DNA from: Lunularia cruciata
Lineage: Eukaryota > Streptophyta > Marchantiopsida > Lunulariales > Lunulariaceae
Direction: 5' to 3'
DNA length: 64,000 nt
Assembly: GCA_948567375.1 (NCBI GenBank)
Contig: OX419758.1
Span: forward strand, 67,275,001-67,339,000
Part shown: piece after piece, positions 33,106 to 45,640 of the stretch
Layout: each line of letters begins with the position of its first letter
How positions within the stretch are numbered: the stretch's first letter is position 1
Notes under the pieces: generated by a model
Database searches by the model: none
Told to the model about the DNA's origin: nothing
What the model saw: the letters and a program-made list of their open reading frames with translations, nothing else
Made by a program: the position numbers and the translations under genes

Positions 33106-34189
33106 TGATACTGTCAGAAAAGTAAGAAAGCCCCGAGCGGGGTCAATCAAAGAGCACACACGATCTGGATCTCACAGGTATTGCATGAGGAGAAGATGGA
33201 TTACAGAATCTAACAAATTTGTATCTTCTTGAAAATTACTCTGAGCACAGCAGACGAGTAGATTTGCTTAAAGAACCTTATCTTTCTCCATACACAGTGG
33301 ACTCGTCCTAGACAACTTAGATCATATACAAGTACTGATAGCAGCAAAGATCCTGAAGGAAGGTTTCATCCAGAGGTTTAGCTGAAGTTGATAAGCTGGA
33401 TGTAAACCCTAGACAACCCAGTTCTAGTGACTTTAGAAATGATAGATGCAATGACTTTGAAGCAAGGAAGAAACGAGAAAAAGGAAAAAAAAAAAAACTG
33501 AGATGAACATGCTATTGTAACGATCTTTGCACTGGGTTCGATTTGGAACACTGTGACGAGAACATGAAAAAGTGTGGTATTTAAAGATGTTTCAATCTCG
33601 AGAGAACTTACGCGCTGGAGTGATCAAAGAAGTGAAGATGTAATCAGCTAAAATAAGTTTGGAGCTCAGCAAGCTCCGACAATAGGTAGCAATGACGGCG
33701 GATGTATGTTGCTGAATTGGACCACTTCCCAATGTAATGTGTTCCGATGTTTTGTCTCTGAATCTATGAAGCTGAGAAGTGGAAGTGTCGGAATCGGAAT
33801 CCTCCTAAGTTGTACAATCCCAGCACTTTACAGGAGAAGTGTCCACTATATTTCTGTCCAACAGGGGCCTAATAGAACCTGTGCATGAGTGCGCAATATT
33901 TACATGTCCTTTTTATGCGACTCCTGATCCAAGTTTTCGCGGGGTACTCGTGTTCCACAACTTTAAACACGGACATATAGTATCTATTTCTGATGGTAAA
34001 ATGTATCACCAGAATCCTATTTCATATTAAAAGAATCAACTGCTTCATCAGACCGTCCATCGTCTAGAACTCCACGTTAAAATCCAAATCTGATGCTGAT
34101 AGTATGCCAGCGCTCACTTAGTGTTTCATCCAATGAAGAATTTACTTTCTCTATTCTTTCCCAAGTTAATCTGAAGAGTCACCCATTTT
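33106..34189. other. Probable promoter and 5' region of the germin-like gene
   Basis: About 1.1 kb upstream of the germin-like start. It includes a likely intron next to the ATG (acceptor at about 33,110-33,118) and a poly(A/T) tract at 33,484-33,497. No other gene is seen. I did not find a TATA box I would defend. Confidence 0.4.
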
Positions 34190-34680
34190 ATCATTCAGAT
34201 ACCAATCTTGCTTTTCATTTTGAAGAGTAGTGTACTTGCTCCGCTCGCGCTCCCATGTTAGAATGCAATGCTACATTTCTCAACTCACCTTGGAGTTATA
34301 TGGAGCGCTGGACATGACATTTGACACATTTGTCAGGGAGTGCGCGAGAGTTTATCATGTTAGGCGTCAAGGGTACCACTCTCACTTTCATACTTTGTAG
34401 CATATTTTAGATGGCGTGTGTCCATTGCTCTACAGAGTGCAGTGGTTGGTACAATCCATAAGAAAACAATCACATTAGGTGATGTTTCTTCGGATGTTCC
34501 CATTGTGTGTAGACCGTATGACTTGCATAACTCCGGATATCTTAGGTGCGGTAGAGCAAATTTCTCATATAGACTCTATTGGGGTTTAACCCCATGTTAC
34601 CCTTTTTTTTGTCTCTCCCTTGTACGGGCTTGACGGGGTTTTCCCATCCTTCATTTGTCGTACATGGTTGCCTTCATTTT
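34190..34680 (+). mobile_element. 3' end of the plus-strand non-LTR copy
   Basis: Matches the 3' part of the minus-strand copy: TGGAGTTATATGGAGCGCTGGACATGACATTTGACACATTTGTC corresponds to its LVLYGAMDMTFDTFVREC segment, followed by SIALQSAVVGTIHKKTITLGDVSSDVPIVCRPYD. It ends near GGGTTTTCCCATCC. It is separated from the RT piece at 31,545 by 2.6 kb that holds the germin-like gene. Confidence 0.7.
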
Positions 34681-35381
34681 TTTTAACTCACTCTACTTAT
34701 TTAGATTTGGGACCACTTCAAATCTTGTATATGATTGCAACTCAATGCAATCATATACAAGAAATGCATTTCAAATGCAATGCGCTCTTTACAGTCATTT
34801 TAAAAGTCAGGGTTGGGAACCACTTCCAACAACAGTGTTCGATTCTTAAATCTTTTGAGGGTTATACGCCGGCCCCGACCCGCCAAACTTGAACAGACTT
34901 TCGCGCGTGAAGCCAAGCCATCACGTCATCTAGTCCTGCTTGTACTGTAGGGAAAGATTTCGTTGCTTCTCTTGTCTGACCAGAACACTGGAATGCTGAC
35001 TAAACAAACATTAATTACTCGCGTACAGCTTTGTGGAACTACTTTACTCACTTACTTTATAGACTGGCGCATCTTTGAGATTCTTGGCTCAATGTGAATC
35101 TTGCATCTCACTTCAGAGTATGCCAGTTTAAGGTACATATTCCATGGACAAATTGTTGCCATGTTTAATTGTCTGTCGCTTACATGCCGTCAGAACCTGC
35201 TCAATTAAAAGTACAAGGCAAGATATATCTCCTCTTAGATGCAGAGATTAAAATTAGATGTCAATAGCAGACAAATTATCAAATATGTCATAATATTAGC
35301 CACACATATAAGCATCCAGTACTTGGAAGGTAATTTGTCTGGATTTGAATCAGGAAAATTACATATCTGGTTCCTTGATCT
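34681..35381. other. Intergenic stretch
   Basis: No gene or element recognised. A small inverted repeat (TTGTATATGATTGCA / TGCAATCATATACAA, 34,726-34,762) stands out. Confidence 0.45.
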
Positions 35382-36014
35382 TGTTAGGATGTGGAACCTG
35401 ATCCATCCAATTTATCCCATCTGTGATGCTGAGATCTGTGGCTGAGATCAGGTGTTTGACAATCCAGGATGTCCATGTGATACTTCAAGTGTGCTTCTTC
35501 TCATTCTTCTAAACTGCGACCTGCAAAGTGGTGTTTTTTGCTAGTTGAAAAGAGGTACGCCTGTGAGAAAAATTCAGTGAAACTCTTTTGTAACTTTGAT
35601 TTGCATGAGGCTGGTTAGGTGAGGTCTGATTTTCTTTTGATTAGACAAGCAGGAGATAATCAGGAGAAGGGCAGATCTAGATAAACACATGAACAGTTTG
35701 GACAGGGAAAGAGTTGGTCGGGGCAGAGCTTCAGAATGATCTCTGTAATTTGTAATTTGAGAGGGAGTAAAAATTATGAATTTGTGTTGTGTGGACATAG
35801 GAGCAAGTAACTCTGAACCACGTTCATTCTTGTGCACCTATTGATGTGTGTGAGTATATTTTCTCCCTTTTTTCTTTGTCTCTCTAGATATGTTTCTCCT
35901 TCCGATTTGTTTTTTCTTCCTGTGCAGGGTTGATCTCAATATTTAGCTGAATCTCAATATATGTAGCTGAAGACTATCAGGAGAGGAATATTAAATCTGT
36001 AGAGATCCACAACA
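35382..36014 (+). repeat. 5' LTR of the plus-strand copia element
   Basis: Starts TGTTAGGATGTGG and ends CCACAACA just before the primer site. It aligns with 40,002 onward, with numerous substitutions and a few indels. Confidence 0.88.
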
Positions 36015-36016
36015 AC

Positions 36017-36028
36017 TGGTATCAGAGC
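36017..36028 (+). promoter_or_regulatory. Initiator-Met primer-binding site of the copia element
   Basis: TGGTATCAGAGC two bases after the LTR end, complementary to the 3' end of plant initiator tRNA-Met. Confidence 0.92.
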
Positions 36029-36056
36029 GATAGGTTGAAGGAAAAAAGTGAGAGCA

Positions 36057-36956
36057 ATGGTCAGGAGAGGAAGGAAAGGCCAGGATAGACAGATTTGATG
36101 GTAAGGACGTTGGTTTCTGGAAAATGCAAATAGAGGACTACTTGTATCAGAAAAACTTCAAGTACCTCTTGAAAGTGTGAAACCAGAGCTCATGTTATAG
36201 GAAGACTGGAATTTGATGGATAGACAAGCTTTGGGAGTTGTCCGCTTAACACTAGCTAGAAATGTGGCGTTCAATGTTCTAGAGGAGAAGACTATAGTAG
36301 GTCTACTGAAAGTTTTATCTAATATGTATAAAAAACCATCAGCTTCCAACAAGGTGTACTTGATGCATGCATTGTCTTTTCAACCTGAAGATGAATGAAG
36401 GTCACTCTGTCACAGATCATATTAATGAGTTCAACTTGATCACAACCCAATTAAGTGCAGTGGAAATCAGTTTCAAGGATGAAATGTGTGCTTTAATTCT
36501 CTTGTCCTCTTAACTCAAAAGCTGGAGTGCAACTATGCAACTGTAAGCAGTTCTTGTGTGTCAAACAAATTGAGGTTTGAAGAGATTCAAATTTTCATAC
36601 TCAGTAAAGATATGAGAAGGAGAGTCTTGAGCAAAAACTCTAGATTGGCCCTGAATACTCTTGAAAACAAAGGAAGAACTATGCATTGTAGTGACAATTG
36701 AAGTAGATCCAAATTCCAAGAGGAGAAGCAAGTCCAGGTCAAAAGGTGATGGATGTTGGAATTGTGATAAGAAGAAGCTCACAAGAAAGAACTGTTGGCT
36801 CATAAAGAAGGATCCAAGCAAGGGGCAAAATGAGGACTTAGTGAATGCAGCTGCAAAGGAAGTCAATGATGTTTTGATTCTTAGTGAAGATAGTCCTATG
36901 GAGTCATGGATTCTTGATTCAAGAGCTTCTTTCACTCTACCTCATGAAAGGAGTGT
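36057..36956 (+). pseudogene. Gag and protease of the copia element
   Basis: Fragments in order: FDGKDVGFWKMQIEDYL (start of gag), DRQALGVVRLTLARNVAFNV (36,213), VTDHINEFN, then a knuckle GCWNCDKKKLTRKNCW that lacks the usual His, and SWILDSRASF, where the protease D-S-G has become D-S-R. The loss of zinc and catalytic residues agrees with decay. Confidence 0.85.
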
Positions 36957-37029
36957 ATGTTGAATTACATTGGTGTTGATTTTGGCAAAGTTTATCTTGT
37001 AGATGATGAGCCTTTGGGTATTGTGGGAA

Positions 37030-38118
37030 GAGGTGACATTATATTAAAATGCCTGATTAGTCTGTGTGGAAATTGAAGAAGTTTAGGCATGTTCTTGGCT
37101 TGAAGAGGAATCTAATCTCAATTGGACAACTTGACAGTGAAGGGTATGTCATAACTTTTGTAGGTGGTACATGGAAAATCACCAAAGGCGTTATGGTGGT
37201 TGCACAAGGGAACAAGCTACATCATCCACAACACCAAGGACACGGTGGCACTTGCAAACACAGTATCAAACAGTAATCTCTAGCATTGTAGGCTTGGACA
37301 TATGAATATAAAAGGCATGAAGGTGATGATGAAGAAGGACAATCTACTAGATTTGAAAACCATTGGTGTAGGTTTTTGTGACGGTTGCATATTTGGGAAG
37401 CAAAAAAAGGTTAATTTCTTGAAGGGTGGAAGAGCACCTAGAACAAGGAAGCAAGAGCTTGTACACACATATGTGTGGGGTCCTTTTCCAATTGCATCTC
37501 TTGGGGGTTCAAAGTACTATGTCACCGTCATAGATGACTCTACCAAGAAGGTTTAGGTATATTTCTTGAGGCACAAATCAAAGGTATTTACCACTTTCAA
37601 GAATTGGAAAGCTTGGTCAAAAATGAGTTTGGTGCAAAGCTAAAGCAATTAAGATATGAAAATGGTGGTGAGTATGAAATTAGTGAGTTCAAGGAGTTCT
37701 GTGTAGTACATAGAATCAGAATGGAGAAGACCTTACCAAGCACACCGCAGTAGAATGGAGTGGCTAAGCATATGCATTGAAGTCTGAATAAAAGAGCTAA
37801 TAGCATGAGGATCCATGCTGGTCTACCCCCAAGGTGTTTTTGGCGGAAGCAATCAACATTATAGCATACTTGATCAACAGGGGTCCATCAGTTCCCTTAG
37901 ACCATAAGCTGCTCAAAGAGGAGTGGATAGGAAAACTGGTGATTTTGCCACACTTGAGAGTCTTTGGGTGTGTCACTTACATGCATGTCAATGCAAAGAA
38001 AAGGGACAAGTTAGATGTAAAGTCCAAGAAGTGTTTCTTTATTGGATATGGTGCATATGCCTTTGGGTACAAGTTTGGGATGCAAAGAGCAAGAAAATCA
38101 TCAGAAGCAAAGATGTGA
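37030..38118 (+). pseudogene. Integrase region of the copia element
   Basis: The pre-integrase frame has LKRNLISIGQLDSEGY. The HHCC finger region carries GHMNIKGMKVM and GFCDGCIFGKQKKVNF. The core has VWGPFPIASLGGSKYYVTVIDD (first Asp) and a decayed middle (NGGEYEI...). The C-terminal part has HLRVFGCVTYMHV and KKCFFIGYG. Stops interrupt it at several points. Confidence 0.88.
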
Positions 38119-38446
38119 TATTCAATGAGTGTCTCTTTCATAAGGATAAAAACACTTTGGATTCTGATTTTTTAGATGATCAGAGCAAAGAAAACAATCA
38201 GGTTGAGTTGCATGAGATAATAGAAGAAGATGTTATCCTACGGGTTCAAGGAAATCTTGAAAGCTTAGAAACTACTCTACCACAACCTCAACCATGTGCA
38301 CCACAATTGAGGAGATCTACAAGAATCACAAGACCACCAACAAGGTATTCCCTCTCTCTACATTACTTGCTATTGAAGATGGAAGTGAACCTGAATGTTA
38401 TGAAGAAGCCATCCAAAGTGAAGACTCGAGGAAGTAGGAACTTGCC

Positions 38447-39400
38447 ATGAAGGACAAGATGAGGTCCTTGGATAAGAATCAAACTTGGGAGCTCAGCTTA
38501 CTACCAAAAGGCAAGAAGCCATTACATAACAAGTGGGTCTACAAGGTAAAAGAGGAACAAAATGGTGGTCGCAAAAGGTACAATGCAAGGTTAGTTGTGA
38601 AAGGATTCCAACAGAAGGAGAGGATTGATTACACTAAGATTTTTTCACCAGTGGAAAAGCACTCAACAATTAGAGTGGTTCTCAATATAATGGTGGCAAA
38701 AAACCTATATTTGGAGAAAATGGATGTCATTATTTCTTTTCTACATGGTGAGATTGATGAAGACATCTATCTGCAACAACCTATTGACTTTGTAGTCCCC
38801 GGCAAGGAAAGCTTGGTATGCAAGTTGCAAAAAAGCCTATATGGTCTAAAATAGGCACCGAGATTATGGTACAAGAAATTTGACAAGTTCATGATCAATA
38901 ATAGATTCACAAGATGTAAAGAGGATCATTGCTATTATATCAAATCTCTTGATAATAGTTTTATCATCTTACTTCTGTATGATGATGACATGCTTATAGT
39001 TGGACCTAACATACTAGAGGTTGAGAGATGGAAGAAAGAATTATCAAGAGACTTTGCAATGAAGGACATGGGTGCGGTAAAGTATATACTTGGGCTGAAG
39101 ATTGAAAGGGATAGGGTGGATGGAATGTTGAAGCTCTGTCAAGGTAACTACATTGTAAAGGTGTTAGGAAAGTTCAACATGACAGATACAAGTCGTATGA
39201 AGACACCTTTGGCAAGTCACTTTAAACTATCAAAGGAACAGTCACCCAAGGATGACGAAGAGCTAAAGGATATGTCAAAGGTACCGTACACTTCAGTTGT
39301 AGGTAGCCTCATGTATGCAATGACATGTACTAGACTAGATATTGCACATGCATTGGGAGTTATGAGCAAATACATGGCCAATCCAAGAAGACAATATTGA
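38447..39400 (+). pseudogene. Reverse transcriptase of the copia element
   Basis: The fingers show NKWVYKVKEE and YNARLVVKGFQQKERIDYTKIFSPV. The palm shows MDVIISFLHGEIDEDIYLQQP and SLYGLK, then a stop at about 38,852. The second frame (from 38,891) has LLLYDDDMLIVG, the YVDD box with V changed to D, then MKDMGAVKYILGLKIERDR and VPYTSVVGSLMYAMTCTRLDIAHALGVMS. RNase H remnants run to about 39,890. Confidence 0.9.
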
Positions 39401-40001
39401 CAAGCTGTCAAATGGATTTTGAGATATCTGAAAGGTACCAAAGATATAGGTTTGTGGATGCAGACCTAGGAGGTGATATAGATACCAAAAGAAGCACCAC
39501 AAGTATGTTTATACCATAGGTAGGACAATAGTGAGTTGGATTTCATAGCTGCAAAAGGTTGTTGTTTTGTCTACAATTGAGGTATAATATGTTGCAATTA
39601 CAAAACCTAGTAAGGAGATGATTTGGTTGCAGAACCTTCTAAAGGAACTAGGCAAAGAGCAGAATTATATCATTTTATTCTTAGATAGTTAAAGTGCCAT
39701 TCACTTACCAAAGGATCCAATATTCCATGCTAGAAAAAAACACATATAGTTGAGATATCATTTCATCTGAGAGTTACTTGAAGATAGCAATTTGTCACTT
39801 GAAAAGATTCAAGGTACCAAGAACTCCGTTGATATGTTGACAAAGATTATCACTTCTAAGAAGTTAAGGCTATGTATAGCATCAATTGGCTTCCAATGAT
39901 AACTAGATAGTAAGGCTGCAAAGAGTATGTAGATCAAGCACTATAAGTTTACTATCTTTCTTTTAAGGATGTATAGTCAAGAAGTGTCCAAGTGGGAGAG
40001 T

Positions 40002-40668
40002 TGTTAAAATGTGGAGCCTGATCAGTTCAATTTATCCCATCTATGATGCTTAGATTTGTGGCGCAGATCAGGTGTTTGACAATCCAGAATGCCGGGTTGA
40101 TACTTCAAGTGTGTTTCTTCTCATTTTACTGTGTGCATGCAATAGTCAAGAAAAATCCTATAATCTACAAAGTGAGGTTTTTAGTGAGTTGAAAAGAGGT
40201 GCACTTGTGAAAGAGATTCAGTGGAACTCTTTTGAAACTTTGATTTGTATGAGGTTGGTTAGATGAGGTCTGATTTTCTTTTGATCAGACAAGCAGGAGA
40301 TAATCAAGAGAAGGGCAGATCAAGATAAATATAGGAACAGTTTGAATAGGGAAAGAGTTGGTCAAGGTAGAGCTTCCAAATGATCTTTGTAACTTGCAAT
40401 TTGTGAGGGAATAAAAATCCTGAATTTTTGTTGTAGTTGCTCCTATATCCACACATAGGAGCAAGTGACTTTGAACCATGTTAATTCTTGTGCACCTATT
40501 GATGTGTGTGAGTACATTTTCTCTCTTTTCTCTTTTTCTCCCTTGAGACATTTCTCCTTCTAATATGTTTTTTCCTTTGCAGGGTTGATCTTAATATATA
40601 GTTGAATCTCAATATATGTAGCTGAAGACTATCAAGAGAGGAATAGTAAATTTGTAGAGATCACCAAA
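40002..40668 (+). repeat. 3' LTR of the plus-strand copia element
   Basis: Starts TGTTAAAATGTGGAGCC after the purine-rich AGTGGGAGAG and aligns with 35,382-36,014. The right border is uncertain by several bases. Confidence 0.85.
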
Positions 40669-41330
40669 AAATCTTGCATTGGAGACAAAGCATCAAGATT
40701 CTGAATTCTTGGTGCGCACTTCCAAGGTAATTGTTGTTGAAAACTATCTCAAAACTAGTTCAAATGTGCACTTCAATTAAAAAGTACAAGGAACACTACC
40801 AGATACACAAAACACTTCTACCTACTTCCTCTTATTGAAAATCTACTCATAGAAATTGAAGAATAAAATACCTATAAGCTTGTATGCAAGTTCTAAGCTA
40901 ATAAAGCACTTTGTTGTCAATCTTGCCTCTCTCCACAACCTTGTTGCTCAAGCTTTCTTGACCACATCACTAGCATCCTGATGGAATAAAAAACACTTCT
41001 CACTAAAAGGTAAAGACCTATATAATCTAACCCTAATTAACACCACCGCCAGGTGTTGGGTGTTATGTACAAACCCTGACATATTTAGTAAATGGTACAA
41101 GCTATATCAACCCCAACTACCACTTGCCACATGAACTATCATCTGAAATATGATTTCAACACTCACAACCATTGAAGAAATGGTATGACTTTTTAAACTT
41201 CTAAACTTATGAAACTTATCTTGTGGTAAAGCTTTCATAAAAATGTCTACAATCTAATTTTTGGTGTTGATGTCGCTAAAACAAATTTCTTGTTTCTCTT
41301 GCTGCTCTTTCACATAGTGATATTGGATCT

Positions 41331-41793
41331 CTATGTGGTTCTCATGTGGAATTCTGGATCATACACCAGCTTGATAGCACTCTGATTTTCATTGTACATT
41401 GGAGTTGGACCATTTTGTCCAAACTTCATTTTCTTGAGTGACTTGTGTGGAGCCATGTAGCTTCTTTGAAAGCTAAACATGTTGTTATGTACTTTGCCTC
41501 TATGGTCGATGTGACAGTGCATTGTTATCAATGGCTGCTCCAAGATAGTGGTCCACCATTCATCATGAATATGAAATCTATATATGACTTTCTATTGTCT
41601 AAGAAAAATCAATATCACAATATCTGGCTTGCATATTAGCAGCATCAAAACCTCCACTAGATTTTAATCCAAAGTATCTTTGAGGTACTTGAATATTCTC
41701 TTCATTGCTTCCCAATGAAGGATTAAGCTTTAAATTTACTACTATGCTAATAGCATAAGATATGTCAGGTCTTGTACCTATCATAGTATACAT
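41331..41793 (-). pseudogene. RT end and RNase H scraps of the copia relic
   Basis: MYTMIGTRPDISYAISIV is the copia RT-end signature (about 41,793). MYNENQSAIKLVYDPEFHMRT (about 41,400-41,331) is the RNase H segment D-N-x-S-A-I with the Asp changed. The two are separated by stops. Confidence 0.8.
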
Positions 41794-43093
41794 TAGATAT
41801 CATATTGTTTCTTTGTAGGGTGCTCTAATTAGTTCTCTTTCTTCCACTTGTAACCTAACATTTAGATCTGCATGAGTAGCAACTAGATATGCATCTCCAA
41901 GATTGAACAGATTTATAATTGAATCTACATATCTTTCTTGATTCAATCTAATTCTGAGTTTTTCTCCATCACAAAAAATTTGAAGATTTATAGAGCATTA
42001 TGCTTCTCCATGTGTAACCTCAAACTCTCTACTAAGGTGATCTAACATGGTAGCAATGTGTGATTTATCTTTTTCACAAATCAATCCATTTTCTACAAAG
42101 AAAGTAAGGGTTACCCCAATCAATAATACACACAAGGAGTAGAAAGTGACTCTTGCAACCCAAACCTCACTAGAAAGTCATTAAACCTCCCATTCAAGTT
42201 CCTTGAGGCTTGCTTCAAGCCATGAAGACTCTTCAACAATCTTCACATGCTTTTCTCCTTTCCAACATCTATGTATCCTTGTGGATACTTCTTGTATATT
42301 TCCTCATCTAAATCTCTATTAGGAAAATTTGTCTTGATGTCTAATTTGCTATCTCCCTATCTTCCATTGCAGCTAGTAAAAGAACATATCTGATGAAATC
42401 AAACTTAATACCGGAGCAAATGTCTCCTCATAGTCAATTCCTACAAGTTGTGAATATCCCTTGGCTATAGGTCTAACCTTATGCCTTGAGATATTGCCCT
42501 TAGCATCAAGCTTGGTTTTATAAAACCCCACTCACATCTACTTCTTTTCTCCCTTTTGGTAAGGTTTTCATCTTCCAAGTATTTTTCTACTTCAATGACT
42601 TGAATTCTTCATCCATAGTCTTCACCCACTTAGTTGATTGCACTACATCTTGGAAATAAATAGGATCTTAATCTACATCTCCTTCTTTAACCTTAGCTGC
42701 AACAATGAAACCATAATATGTCATACCATAACCCCACTCACCAAGTCTTTGTGATTGTCTTCTCATTCTTCAACTTCTACAATTTTCTCGAGCGGTTAAA
42801 GATGAGTTCATTTGCAAATCATGTTCCTAATTGCTCTCACTTTCTTTGTGAAGTGTACAAATGCTAGTTCACTTGCTAATTCTTCTATAGCCTACTCTGT
42901 ATACTCCTTAAAAGCTTGTGGAACTCTCCATCAACTTCTCTCTCATCAAGTTGATTAAGAGATTGGCTTGCTCTCCATCTCTCTCTTGAAGACAATCTAT
43001 ATCTGAGTTCAGCATCCATAACCATCAATGATCAAGTTTCTCAACTCTAAACAAGATATCCCTATATTCACATATCTTGTTCTTGTTCTGGTC

Positions 43094-43345
43094 TCACAAT
43101 CTAAAGGCTTTAGATTCCAGACTATATCCAACAAAAGACATATCTTGTCTCTTTAGATCAAACTTCTTTCTTTTCCCTTTTGGTATGTGCACAAAGACTA
43201 AGCAAGCAAAAGTTCTCAAATGTGTGACTGTTGGTTTTGTTCCATGCCAAAGCTTGTAAGGGTTTGTCCCTAAAGCTCTACTAAAATTTCTTTCCAAACC
43301 ATGTGTAGTAGCTCCCATTGCTTTTGCCCATAAGTCTTTAAGCAA
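43094..43345 (-). pseudogene. Integrase C-terminal scrap of the copia relic
   Basis: SRALGTNPYKLWHGTKPTVTHLRTFACLVFVHIPKGKRKKFDLKRQDMSFVGYS is a typical copia integrase tail (given here in part; key words PYKLWHG, LRTFACL and FVGYS). 83 codons are open. Confidence 0.85.
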
Positions 43346-44020
43346 CTTTCTCAGAGCAACATGATTCTTGCTGCTTCAAACACTATTCTATGATCTCTCT
43401 TCGAGCTACCATTTTGCTAAGGAGTGTAAGGTGCTATAAGTTCATGGATTAATCCAACACTTTGTGCAAAAATAGAAAATTCCTTCCTAATTCACCTCTT
43501 CTATCAACTTGTATTTTCTTGATCTTCATTCCGCATTAATTTTATACATATGAGAGGAGTTGTTTGAAGCAAGAGAGAGTTTCTGACTTCTCTTTCAAGA
43601 AAAATACAAATCTTAACCAACAAGTATCATCCTTAAAAAGGAAATAATAACTTGGTCCTCCTATTGAGATCACGCTTATAGGATCACAAAAAATCATTGT
43701 GAAAGAACTCTACAACGTTGTATTTTTATCTACTATTGCTGGATTTTTCACAAGGTAATCTTTGCTATTTTTCTAGAGTATATCCATCACAATAGAAAGA
43801 CTTTTGACTATTAGGTTCTTCTAGTTTCAACTGAGACATTCTACTAGTACTCTTCTCTCCATCTTCTTAATGTATGCAAGATTTGGATGACCAAGTCTTT
43901 GGTGCCAAAGTGCAATATCTAACTTCTGATATTGTTTTTGCTTTTCTAGCTTCTCACTCTCCACATTGCTTGCAACATAGAGTTAGCTTGGGAAATTTTA
44001 CCTATCTTGGTAAATCTGAT

Positions 44021-44338
44021 CTACAGTCTGTAGAGCTTTGAGTCACATACATCCACCATTACCATTGTTCCATGTTTCTCCACATAGCACCCCACTTTGG
44101 TATAGGTATTTTGGATGCCTTTGTACGCTCCTTGGCCAATGTTAAATAGGTTGCACTTCAATGTCAAAATGTAGAGAACTCCTCTAATTACTCCTTCTGG
44201 TCTTCTTGTATCAAACTTACAAGAAATAGGAATGTCTTCGACTCCAACAACCAAAACCTTATGATTATTGGCAAGTAAGTAGGCTTTCTTCAATCTTCTT
44301 GAAATTTTTGAATTTTTGAAACCACTCTCATTTACCAA
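44021..44338 (-). pseudogene. Protease/pre-integrase scrap of the copia relic
   Basis: Open for 105 codons with ISCKFDTRRPEGVIRGVLYI and LKCNLFNIGQ, corresponding to the copia segment between protease and integrase (usually ...LKNVLYVPGLKCNLLSVGQ-like). Confidence 0.75.
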
Positions 44339-44866
44339 TCATACACTTTGACTCTCCTCCATCAACATACCAAATATTTTACTCCAGATGTTTGTCTATA
44401 CTTGTGGTGGTACTGAGCTAGCAACAAATGCAGTAGTATGTGTCCTTAGAGCATTGACTTGACTTCTAGGATTACTCGCATTGTGGTTATTCTTTGGACA
44501 TTCTACTCACCTTTGCATTCTCTTGCATAATGATCCATCTTTCTGCACTTGGTATAGCTTGTTCTCTTCTTCTAAGTCCTACTATTGCTGCTACCTCTAA
44601 TGCTTCTTCTATCTACAGCAAGAAAGGCTCTCTTCCTTGAACTCTGTTCTTTGTCCTCTCCATATCTATACAGGGTTTCCTCCTTGAGTAGTCTTACACA
44701 GAGTCTCTTGATGGTTTACTGCTCCTGCAGCATATTATCCCCATGCGACTATTATATGGCAGTAAGCATATAGCAAACTGCAAATAAGCTTGGTGATGAT
44801 TGAGTATTTGTTCATTCTTACACTAAGGTTACTTAACTAACTAGTGGGAGTTTCTACTTGGCTAAT

Positions 44867-44930
44867 AAAGCCCATTATCTCATCTCACGGTTTCATTAAA
44901 GCCCATTATCTCATCTCACGGTTTCATTAA
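44867..44930. repeat. 30-bp direct duplication
   Basis: TAAAGCCCATTATCTCATCT and the following ten bases occur twice in tandem with no differences inside the copia relic, so this is a recent slippage event. Confidence 0.9.
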
Positions 44931-45640
44931 CACTTGAAAGAATCTTTGTTGGAGAACATGCTTATTCTTTGAAGCACATTTCTTATGCAATGCAATCTAC
45001 TCCACATTTAGTTTGTGGTTTTACATTTAATCAATCTTTGTAAATACTTCTCTTCTATGGTAGCATTAATATATATATTTATACAATATAATTCTTGCTA
45101 GACCAATACTTCTCTCTTCTATCTTCTATGAATTGTTCTATAGTCTCTTTCATATTAATGATCCTTATTTGTTTCTTTCACTTGAAGACTATTATCATTT
45201 GGAATTTGAAATCAATAAATTCTCTCCTTTGATTTTACTAATTTTTGTTATATCTCTCACATCCCTTCTTGTTCCATTGTGTTCCAATCTACTTTCAGAT
45301 CTAATTTATCAATCTATCTGACATCTATCTATCGCTCTTGACAAGTATTGAAAAATGTACCCATAACCTATTGGAAAATGTAGTGAAACTAATTCAAATC
45401 TACAAATCAATTACAAAACACAAGGAATACTAAAATATATACAAAACACTCCCACCTAACTTCCTCTTATTGCAAATCTAGCATATGACATGAATAGAAT
45501 GCCTGCAAGCGAGTATTCAAGTTCTAAACTAACTAAGCACTTTGCCTTGTTGTCAAGCCTTGCCTCTCCCGGTTGTTACTCTCACTACTTTGCCTGCTCA
45601 AGCTTTCTATGCCACTAGCATATTGATGGAATGAACTACC

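Larger units (their letters stand above)
35382..40668 (+). mobile_element. Ty1/copia LTR retrotransposon, plus strand
   Basis: LTRs lie at 35,382-36,014 and 40,002 to about 40,668, starting TGTTA(A/G)(A/G)ATGTGG. A perfect TGGTATCAGAGC primer site follows the 5' LTR, and AGTGGGAGAG precedes the 3' LTR. The internal order is gag, protease, integrase, RT, RNase H, which is copia order (integrase before RT). Many stops and a missing start in several parts show it is defective. GATCT before the left LTR and AATCT after the right one could be a mutated target-site duplication. Confidence 0.92.

Noticed and set aside
36561-36935. 124-codon minus-strand ORF with F/S-rich residues
   Set aside because: Antisense shadow of the copia gag/protease region.
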